From the NCBI GenBank assembly GCA_934630555.1, contig CAKTXB010000141.1, forward strand, positions 1 to 5,333: a DNA stretch of 5,333 nt, read 5' to 3'. The notes under the pieces are model-generated. The model made no database searches, was not told the DNA's origin, and was given only the letters and a program-made list of their open reading frames with translations. The translations under genes and the position numbers were made by a program. This stretch comes from an uncultured Oscillospiraceae bacterium. GTDB taxonomy: Bacteria > Bacillota > Clostridia > Oscillospirales > Oscillospiraceae. Shown piece after piece: positions 1 through 3,900 of the stretch (the first letter of the stretch is position 1; each line of letters starts with the position of its first letter).

Positions 1-182
1 TACACCGCCGGCGGCGCTTTCTTTCCCCGCGGGAAAGAAAGGGGGGCCGAGCCGCCCCCCTAGCAGGCACTGCCAGCAAAACCGCACAACCCAAAGGGTT
101 GCAAAACCCAAAACCACAGGGTACCGGGGCGAAGCCCCGCAGCCCCGCGCAGCCTTTCAGGCTGCAAAAACCAAAGCCCCGC
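1..182. repeat. Array of short inverted repeats (hairpins) downstream of tadA
   Basis: No convincing gene is present here. Instead there are consecutive perfect or near-perfect hairpins: arms 17-27/31-41 (11 bp, loop CGC), 41-47/54-60 (7 bp, 6-nt loop), 63-68/72-77 (one A-A mismatch, loop ACT), 87-92/96-101 (loop AAA), 125-130/134-139 (loop GAA) and 149-155/159-165 (loop TTC). A further one, 192-199/203-210 (8 bp, loop TTA), lies inside the 3' end of tadA. Stem sequences differ while the format stays the same, and the hairpins at 63, 87 and 149 are each followed by a similar A-rich spacer of the form CAAAACC. None has a U-tract placed like an intrinsic terminator, so function is unknown. They would be transcribed as the tail of the tadA mRNA. 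Confidence 0.75.
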
Positions 183-638
183 CTATCCCCGCCGCGCCCT
201 TAGGGCGCGGAAAAACTCCGTCAGCACACCTGCGCACTCTGCCTCCAGGATCCCCGGCACGATCTCCGGCTTTTGGCTGCACGGCAGCATGAACAGATCC
301 ACCGCCGAGCCGCAGCAGCCGTTTGTCCGGTCCTTCGCGCCATACACCACGCGCGGGATGCGCGCGTTCATAATGGCCCCGGCGCACATGGGGCACGGCT
401 CCAGCGTCACATACAGCGTGCACTGCCACAGCCGCCAGCCGCCCAGCGTGCGGCAGGCTTCCGCAATGGCCTCCACCTCCGCGTGCGCCAAAGCGCTCTT
501 TGCGCCCTCGCGCCGGTTGCGGCCGCGGCCCACGATCCGGTCCTCCAGCGTCACCACGCACCCAACGGGCACCTCGCCCTCCGCTGCCGCCTGTGCGGCC
601 AGCTCCAGCGCCGCGCGCATCAATTCTTCGTCGCGCAT
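183..638 (-). CDS. tadA: tRNA-specific adenosine deaminase TadA
   Basis: This enzyme converts adenosine to inosine at the wobble position (A34) of tRNA-Arg(ACG), which lets that tRNA read CGU, CGC and CGA; it is a cytoplasmic, usually essential zinc enzyme. The 151-residue product has the full cytidine/deoxycytidylate deaminase-type signature: the zinc ligand and proton shuttle in H52-A53-E54, and P81-C82-P83-M84-C85 supplying the other two zinc cysteines. Its length is typical of bacterial TadA (about 150-170). I chose the ATG at 638 because GGAGG (645-649) lies 6 nt upstream. An in-frame ATG at 695 has no such site and falls inside the gene's own promoter (-35 690-695, -10 667-672). The gene lies 53 bp downstream of the XRE regulator on the same strand but can be transcribed independently. 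The last codons form a perfect hairpin that continues into the hairpin array. Confidence 0.96.
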   Translation of the reverse strand: MRDEELMRAALELAAQAAAEGEVPVGCVVTLEDRIVGRGRNRREGAKSALAHAEVEAIAEACRTLGGWRLWQCTLYVTLEPCPMCAGAIMNARIPRVVYGAKDRTNGCCGSAVDLFMLPCSQKPEIVPGILEAECAGVLTEFFRALRARRG

Positions 639-666
639 CGTCCACCTCCGCAGCCTTGATGCGCCC

Positions 667-695
667 AGTATACCCCATCGCGCCGTGCCGGTCAA
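667..695 (-). promoter_or_regulatory. Sigma-A-type promoter of tadA
   Basis: Read on the minus strand, TTGACC (695-690) and TATACT (672-667) are separated by exactly 17 nt, each matching consensus at 5 of 6 positions. The -35 box overlaps the TGA stop (694-692) of the upstream regulator gene. Transcription would begin near 660, giving a leader of about 20 nt that carries the tadA ribosome binding site. Confidence 0.8.
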
Positions 696-1036
696 CCCAG
701 CAGCGCCGCCAGCAGCAGCGCCAGCTCCCGCGCGTCAAACGGCCGCTCCGCGCCGTCCGCGCTGCGCAGCGTCAGCCCGCCGCCAAGCTCCCGCATGGCC
801 GCGCACACCGCGCCATATACTGCCGCGCCGTCGCGCGGCGTGGCCTCGCCGGTAAGCAGATAGTCCGTCGTCACATCCAACGCCGACGCCAGCTGCACCA
901 GACCGCGGCAGTCCGGCTCGCGCCGCCCCTGCTCATACATGCCGATCGCGCTCGCGCTCACGCCCACCCGCGCCGCCAGCTCCTGCTGGCTCAGACCCAT
1001 CTGCCGCCGCAGCGCGGCGATCCGTGCTCCCATCAT
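692..1036 (-). CDS. XRE/Cro-CI family helix-turn-helix transcriptional regulator
   Basis: The 114-residue product opens with a classic Xre/lambda-repressor-type DNA-binding domain at about residues 5-62: ALRRQMGLSQQELAARVGVS followed by a recognition helix containing SAIGMYEQGRREP and the usual VTTDYLLTG end. The remaining 50 residues form a short helical tail without a recognised sensor or peptidase domain, so it is probably a dimerising DNA-binding protein. Two consecutive ATG codons start the frame. The first (1036) sits 8 nt from GGAGG (1045-1049) and is preferred. The gene is divergent from the small-gene operon at 1158, and the shared 120-bp gap contains nested inverted repeats, so it plausibly represses that operon and perhaps itself; this is inference from arrangement. 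No clear minus-strand -10 box was found for it: a TTGACA (1118-1113) exists on this strand but lacks a good partner at 16-18 nt. The specific target is unknown. Confidence 0.88.
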   Translation of the reverse strand: MMGARIAALRRQMGLSQQELAARVGVSASAIGMYEQGRREPDCRGLVQLASALDVTTDYLLTGEATPRDGAAVYGAVCAAMRELGGGLTLRSADGAERPFDARELALLLAALLG

Positions 1037-1078
1037 GCTCGTGCCCTCCCAAATTTACCAAAATCTGTAATTTTCTTC

Positions 1079-1107
1079 TTGACATCACACGAAGTGTGTA
1101 GTAGACT
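1079..1107 (+). promoter_or_regulatory. Consensus promoter of the small-gene operon
   Basis: TTGACA (1079-1084) is a perfect -35 box, 17 nt before TAGACT (1102-1107, 4 of 6 matches to TATAAT). Transcription would start near 1114, about 44 nt upstream of the ATG at 1158. The spacer holds the palindrome CACAC-GAA-GTGTG, placing a likely operator between the two boxes. Confidence 0.7.
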
Positions 1108-1118
1108 GTGATTGTCAA
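1079..1118. promoter_or_regulatory. Nested inverted repeats, candidate operator for the XRE regulator
   Basis: An outer inverted repeat pairs TTGACATCACAC (1079-1090) with CTGTGATTGTCAA (1106-1118), whose reverse complement is TTGACAATCACAG. The arms match apart from a one-base insertion and the final base. An inner palindrome, CACAC-GAA-GTGTG, spans 1086-1098. The element covers the plus-strand promoter completely and lies between the divergent regulator and operon, the usual place for a Cro/CI-like binding site. Binding is inferred, not shown. Confidence 0.5.
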
Positions 1119-1157
1119 TAAATGGTAATTATTCATTGGGCAGGAGGGTTCGGTACC

Positions 1158-1367
1158 ATGAACAAGAACAAACGGGCACGCGCGCCGGAAGCGCCCGCAG
1201 AGCCGGTCGCACGCTGGTGCAGCCTGTGCGGCGGCGAGATCTACCTGGGTCAAAGCTATTATGAGCCGGAAGGGCGCGCGGTCTGTTGCGACTGCCTGCC
1301 GGAATTTGCACGGAACTATTTTTTAAAGGATCTGCGGGTGGCGCTGCCGCCCCGGCGTCTGCCATGA
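1158..1367 (+). CDS. Small zinc-ribbon-like protein with two CxxC motifs (unknown function)
   Basis: The product has 69 residues and I cannot assign it to a named family. A basic, proline/alanine-rich N-terminus (1-19) precedes a probable zinc-binding module: C21-x-x-C24, then a stretch containing GGEIYLGQSYYE, then C43-C44-D-C46, giving two CxxC pairs 18 residues apart. Aromatic and charged residues follow (FARNYF), with a basic tail. The start at 1158 is supported by AGGAGGG (1142-1148) about 10 nt upstream; the earlier in-frame ATG at 1122 lacks such a site. It is the first gene of a three-gene operon and its stop overlaps the next start (ATGA, 1364-1367), implying translational coupling. 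Zinc binding is inferred from the cysteine spacing. It may be a nucleic-acid- or protein-binding adaptor. Confidence 0.8.
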   Translation: MNKNKRARAPEAPAEPVARWCSLCGGEIYLGQSYYEPEGRAVCCDCLPEFARNYFLKDLRVALPPRRLP

Positions 1368-1597
1368 CGCTCCTGGCCCTGTCCGAAACCTACCGCGCCT
1401 CCGCGCAGCTGCTCCGGCAGCGGCTGCGCCAGCTGCGGCAGGAGGAAAAAACGGCTGTAGACGAGCCCACGCGCTTCTGGCTCACGCGCCGCAAGCTCGT
1501 CCTGAGCGAGATGCTCCGCCAGACAAACGAGCTGGCCGAGCTCACCGAACACTACTATGAACGGGGGTATTACCGCAATGAGAAATATCGTCTATGA
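1364..1597 (+). CDS. Small helical (coiled-coil-like) protein of unknown function
   Basis: The 77-residue product is not recognised. It is highly charged and almost entirely helix-forming: a first amphipathic helix at about 5-30, rich in Leu, Arg and Gln (LLRQRLRQLRQEEK), then a second at about 36-64 (RRKLVLSEMLRQTNELAELT), and a Tyr-rich end (YYERGYY). This suggests a helical hairpin that could dimerise or bind a partner. There is no signal peptide or membrane segment. The start ATG overlaps the previous gene's stop in ATGA and has no ribosome binding site of its own, so translation is probably coupled. Its 3' end overlaps the sigma-like gene by 20 nt. The tight packing argues that all three products are made together and may act in one complex, which is inference. 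Confidence 0.72.
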   Translation: MTLLALSETYRASAQLLRQRLRQLRQEEKTAVDEPTRFWLTRRKLVLSEMLRQTNELAELTEHYYERGYYRNEKYRL

Positions 1598-1820
1598 CGG
1601 CTACCGCGGCCCGCGCATGAGTCCGCAGCTGCTCATGCAGCGCGTGCAGAGCGTCATGGAAAATGAACTGACCGAAAAGCAGCGCCGCGTTTTGCATGGC
1701 TATTACTTTGAAGAAAAGAATCTGCCCACGCTGGCCGCGGAGTTTGGCGTCAACAAATCCAGCGTCTGCCGCACGCTCCATCGCGCCGAAAACCGTCTGC
1801 GCCGCTTTCTGCGCTACTAA
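1578..1820 (+). CDS. Orphan sigma-70 region-4-like helix-turn-helix protein
   Basis: The 80-residue product consists of little more than a sigma-factor region 4: residues 31-78 begin LTEKQRRVLHGYYFEE and continue into a helix-turn-helix (about 51-74, TLAAEFGVNKSSVCRTLHRA), ending in a basic helix. Region 4 normally contacts the -35 element and the RNA polymerase beta-flap. Region 2, needed to bind core enzyme firmly and melt the -10 box, is absent, so this is not a full sigma factor. It could be an activator, a co-sigma subunit or a regulator resembling short phage and ICE sigma-like proteins. I prefer the ATG at 1578, preceded by GGGGG (1563-1567). The in-frame ATG at 1557 would add 7 residues and has no Shine-Dalgarno sequence. 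It is the last gene of the operon, overlapping its neighbour by 20 nt. Confidence 0.83.
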   Translation: MRNIVYDGYRGPRMSPQLLMQRVQSVMENELTEKQRRVLHGYYFEEKNLPTLAAEFGVNKSSVCRTLHRAENRLRRFLRY

Positions 1821-1970
1821 AAGCACGCGCGCAGCTGTTTCTAAAAAAGTGCCCCTGACCATAAAAAACAGTCAGGGGGATGGATCGTGGGATGACGGTG
1901 CAAACGCGCCGCCGGGGATATGAAGTACGCTCGTTTTGGATAAGCTGTGCCCTTATGCTACCATGGTCCT
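1821..1970. other. Noncoding gap with an 8-bp hairpin
   Basis: No supportable gene lies between the sigma-like gene and the terminator. A perfect 8-bp inverted repeat pairs CCCCTGAC (1852-1859) with GTCAGGGG (1871-1878) around an 11-nt A-rich loop. On the minus strand the hairpin is followed, after about 3 nt, by TTTTTT (1848-1843), so it could be a back-up terminator for transcripts reading through from azlD. On the plus strand no U-tract follows. The remainder, 1880-1970, shows nothing I can name. Confidence 0.4.
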
Positions 1971-2020
1971 TGAAAAAAGTCCGTCGAACGGTGTCGGCGG
2001 ACTGTTTTTTTGTTTTTTTT
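1971..2020. terminator. Strong bidirectional intrinsic terminator
   Basis: A 10-bp stem pairs 1978-1987 with 1994-2003 (one G-U wobble) around the 6-nt loop ACGGTG. On the plus strand it is followed by G, seven T, G and eight T (2004-2020). On the minus strand it is followed by TTTTTT (1977-1972). It sits between the convergent ends of the small-gene operon and azlD and should stop both. Confidence 0.9.
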
Positions 2021-2021
2021 G

Positions 2022-2348
2022 TTAAAACACCAGCTGCACCAGCAGCATATAGCACACCGTGCCGCCTGCGATGGAAACGAGCATCTGCCGCTTCCATAAA
2101 TGCAGCCCCACCGTCACGCCAATGGCGATGAGCTCCGGCAGGCCGTGGCTGCCGCCGGCAACGCTGACATTGCGCAGGCAATACACCACCAGCATCGCAA
2201 AGATCGCCCCCGGCAGGGCCTTGCCCAGATACTGCACGAATTTCGGCGTGGGCCGGTCGGCGCGGAACATGACAAACGGCAAAAACCGCGTTAGCATCGT
2301 TGCCAGCGCGCACATGGCAATGGTGATGATCTGCTGTGTCAGGGTCAT
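2022..2348 (-). CDS. azlD: AzlD family branched-chain amino acid exporter small subunit
   Basis: The 108-residue integral membrane protein has four predicted transmembrane stretches (about 4-27, 41-60, 69-84 and 91-107), the size and layout of AzlD. Family-typical features are the TRFLPFVMF motif at 20-28 and [19 protein letters not shown] (40-58). In Bacillus subtilis and relatives AzlD works with AzlC to export branched-chain amino acids and analogues such as azaleucine; the substrate here is inferred from family. The ATG at 2348 is preceded at 7 nt by GGAGG (2356-2360), and the start overlaps the azlC stop as ATGA, so the two are translationally coupled. A longer upstream frame lies wholly within azlC and is discarded. 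The gene ends just before the bidirectional terminator. Confidence 0.93.
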   Translation of the reverse strand: MTLTQQIITIAMCALATMLTRFLPFVMFRADRPTPKFVQYLGKALPGAIFAMLVVYCLRNVSVAGGSHGLPELIAIGVTVGLHLWKRQMLVSIAGGTVCYMLLVQLVF

Positions 2349-3058
2349 GAGTCCGCCTCCTTCCGCATCGCCGGGTGCCCCCGCAGCGCGCTCAGCGCCG
2401 CCAGAATGACCGCCATGGCGGGGATCAAAAAGCTGTCCGGCCCAAAGATCAGCAGACACAGCACGCTCGCGCCCAGCCCCACCCAGTGGCTGACGTGGCG
2501 CGGCTCCTTCAGCAGCGAGTCCAGAAAAATGACCACGAACATGGCCGTCATCACAAAGTCCAGCCCCTCGGTGTCAAATGTCAGCAAATTGCCCAGCAGC
2601 GCGCCCGCTGCCGCGCTGGCCACCCAGTAAAACTGATCCAGCAGCGTCACAAAAAAGTAGAACCACCCGCGGTCCACATCCGCCGGAACGTCCGCCGAGC
2701 AGTTGATGCTGAACGTTTCATCACACATTCCATAGATCAGATATGGCTTTTTCCACCCAAGTCCTTTATACTTGTCCAGCATCGTCAGTCCGTAGAATAA
2801 GTGCCGCGCCTGTACCATCAGCGCCGTCAAAAACACCTGCACCGGCGCAAACGGCGACAGCAGCATACTCACCGCCACAAATTCCAGACTCCCGCCAAAG
2901 ATCGTCAGCGCCATGAGCGTGGGATACCAGAACGAAAAGCCGGACACGTGCATATACAGCCCATAGCTCATGCCCAAAAAGCAAAAGCCGGTCAAAATGG
3001 GAATGGTGCGCGGAAATGCGCACCGCAGCGCCCGCAGCGCCGGATCGTTTTTCTGCAT
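2345..3058 (-). CDS. azlC: AzlC family branched-chain amino acid exporter large subunit
   Basis: The 237-residue membrane permease is the usual length for AzlC. About seven hydrophobic stretches are visible (roughly 16-36, 44-66, 70-92, 134-157, 166-182, 190-206 and 208-226). Family-like motifs include [15 protein letters not shown] (52-66), [11 protein letters not shown] (83-93) and DETFSIN (113-119) after the central loop. With AzlD it forms a two-component exporter in the cytoplasmic membrane that uses the ion gradient; specificity for leucine, isoleucine and valine is inferred from family. The ATG at 3058 has AAAGAGG (3066-3072) 7 nt upstream. The open frame continues upstream into the divergent acetyltransferase gene, but that extension is antisense and has no membrane character, so it is rejected. 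A weak promoter may lie at 3110-3115, on the strand opposite the acetyltransferase promoter. Confidence 0.94.
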   Translation of the reverse strand: MQKNDPALRALRCAFPRTIPILTGFCFLGMSYGLYMHVSGFSFWYPTLMALTIFGGSLEFVAVSMLLSPFAPVQVFLTALMVQARHLFYGLTMLDKYKGLGWKKPYLIYGMCDETFSINCSADVPADVDRGWFYFFVTLLDQFYWVASAAAGALLGNLLTFDTEGLDFVMTAMFVVIFLDSLLKEPRHVSHWVGLGASVLCLLIFGPDSFLIPAMAVILAALSALRGHPAMRKEADS

Positions 3059-3109
3059 GGGAGCGCCTCTTTCCTGAAAATACACGAAAATTCGCGTTAT
3101 TAGGGTAGC

Positions 3110-3138
3110 ATTGTATTTTGCGAAAATCAATGGTATAA
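3110..3138 (-). promoter_or_regulatory. Possible weak promoter of azlCD
   Basis: On the minus strand TACAAT (3115-3110) matches the -10 consensus at 5 of 6 positions and would start a leader of about 44 nt before azlC. No convincing -35 box lies 16-18 nt upstream. It would overlap the -35 region of the divergent acetyltransferase promoter, so the two could not fire at once. Confidence 0.3.
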
Positions 3139-3139
3139 T
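3111..3139 (+). promoter_or_regulatory. Extended -10 promoter of the GNAT acetyltransferase
   Basis: TATAAT (3134-3139) is a perfect -10 box preceded by TGG, an extended -10 element. TTGTAT (3111-3116) sits 17 nt upstream and keeps the important TTG. Transcription would begin near 3146, giving a leader of about 75 nt that can fold. Confidence 0.8.
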
Positions 3140-3152
3140 GCGACGAAGAATC

Positions 3153-3201
3153 TGCCGGAAAACCGCGCCTGCGCAGGCAGGCTGACGGACGCATTCCGGC
3201 A
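3153..3201 (+). promoter_or_regulatory. Structured 5' leader of the GNAT gene
   Basis: TGCCGGAA (3153-3160) pairs perfectly with TTCCGGCA (3194-3201), enclosing a second hairpin, GCCT-GCGC-AGGC (3167-3178). Together they fill most of the predicted leader and end just before the ribosome binding site GCGAGG (3205-3210), which stays unpaired. The form suggests mRNA stabilisation or a regulatory leader, but no known riboswitch class is recognised. Confidence 0.45.
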
Positions 3202-3220
3202 AAAGCGAGGCCTTGCCACC

Positions 3221-3733
3221 ATGATCGAGATCCGTACCGCAAGCACACAGGACGCCGCCCGCCTTTTGGAGATCTACGCGCCCTATGTGCAGAACACCGC
3301 CGTCAGCTTTGAATACGACGTGCCGTCTGAAGCAGAATTTGCCGGACGCATTGCCAAAACGCTTGAAAAATACCCCTACATCACCATCCGGGTCGACGGC
3401 GTGCTGGCCGGCTATGCCTATGCCGGCGTGTTCCACGCCCGCCGCGCCTATGACCGCTCGGCCGAGCTTTCCATCTATCTGGATGAAGCCTATCGCGGGC
3501 AGGGCCTTGGGCAGCTTTTGTATGCGGAGCTCGAAAACCGCCTGCGCGCCATCGGCGTGACAAATCTCTATGCCTGCATTGCCTGTCCCAATACGGAAGA
3601 CGACCCCTATCTCACGCTGGCAAGCCCCCGTTTTCACGAAAAGCATGGCTACCGCCGCGTGGGCTTTTTCCAAAACTGTGCCGAAAAGTTTGGCCGCCTC
3701 TACAGCATGGTCTACATGGAAAAACTTCTATAA
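3221..3733 (+). CDS. GNAT N-acetyltransferase, phosphinothricin acetyltransferase-like
   Basis: The 170-residue product is a single GNAT domain that would transfer acetyl from acetyl-CoA to an amine, in the cytoplasm. The acetyl-CoA-binding motif A is clear at 84-101, with the pyrophosphate loop R92-G-Q-G-L-G97. The N-terminal IRTASTQDAARLLEIYAPYV and the block FHEKHGYRRVGFF (138-150), followed by EKFGRLYSMVYM, match the Pat/Bar and methionine-sulfoximine acetyltransferase subgroup. Compared with that subgroup as I remember it, there is an insertion at about 124-137 (NTEDDPYLTLASPR), and the usual Trp after FGR is Leu160, so the true substrate may differ from phosphinothricin. The start has GCGAGG (3205-3210) 10 nt upstream and its own strong promoter. 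It is divergent from azlC and 167 bp upstream of glmU, which has a separate promoter, so no operon link is implied. Confidence 0.88.
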   Translation: MIEIRTASTQDAARLLEIYAPYVQNTAVSFEYDVPSEAEFAGRIAKTLEKYPYITIRVDGVLAGYAYAGVFHARRAYDRSAELSIYLDEAYRGQGLGQLLYAELENRLRAIGVTNLYACIACPNTEDDPYLTLASPRFHEKHGYRRVGFFQNCAEKFGRLYSMVYMEKLL

Positions 3734-3759
3734 AATGGATCTTACGCGCCCGGCGGGCA

Positions 3760-3787
3760 AAAAACTGCTGAAAACAGGGCGGTTTTT
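3760..3787 (+). terminator. Probable terminator of the GNAT gene
   Basis: AAAAACTGC (3760-3768) can pair with GCGGTTTTT (3779-3787), including one G-U wobble, with an alternative inner CTG-AAAA-CAG hairpin at 3768-3777. The five T residues form the 3' arm. The hairpin begins 27 nt after the acetyltransferase stop. The stem is AT-rich and the T-run is short, so strength is uncertain. Confidence 0.4.
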
Positions 3788-3812
3788 CCGCAGGAATTGT
3801 GGCTGCCGGCCC

Positions 3813-3841
3813 TGTACAAACCGCAAATTGTCTGTTATACT
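3813..3841 (+). promoter_or_regulatory. Promoter of glmU (and possibly prs)
   Basis: TATACT (3836-3841) is a 5-of-6 -10 box with an upstream TG at 3833-3834 (extended -10). TGTACA (3813-3818), 17 nt upstream, matches the -35 consensus at 4 of 6. Transcription would start near 3848. The leader holds a small hairpin, CTGCG-GATG-CGCAG (3851-3864), before AGGAGG (3887-3892). Confidence 0.7.
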
Positions 3842-3900
3842 ATAGACGCTCTGCGGATGCGCAGCCGCGCACCGCAAACAGCCAACAGGAGGAGCTTTCC

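Noticed and set aside
1..182. CRISPR array or tandem repeat
   Set aside because: The hairpin stems differ from one another and spacing is irregular, so there are no identical direct repeats with unique spacers.
639..695. Longer tadA start at 695
   Set aside because: It would place the start codon inside the -35 box of the tadA promoter and add 19 residues not typical of TadA; the ATG at 638 has GGAGG at ideal spacing.
500..1111. A 203-codon plus-strand open frame opposite tadA and the regulator
   Set aside because: The product is a low-complexity Arg/Pro/Ala-rich string typical of GC-rich shadow frames, with no start signal, and it reads through the promoter region.
1113..1118. Minus-strand TTGACA as -35 of the XRE gene promoter
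   Set aside because: No acceptable -10 box lies 15-19 nt downstream on that strand, so it is better explained as an arm of the inverted repeat.
2349..2459. Longer azlD start at 2459
   Set aside because: The added residues overlap azlC in another frame and are not membrane-like; ATG 2348 has GGAGG and the classic ATGA overlap.
3059..3673. N-terminal extension of azlC to a 442-residue protein
   Set aside because: The extension is antisense to the well-supported acetyltransferase gene, has no membrane or AzlC character, and the internal ATG at 3058 has a good ribosome binding site.
3748..3758. GCCC-GGC-GGGC hairpin as the terminator of the acetyltransferase gene
   Set aside because: It is only 4 bp and is followed by A rather than T residues on the plus strand.
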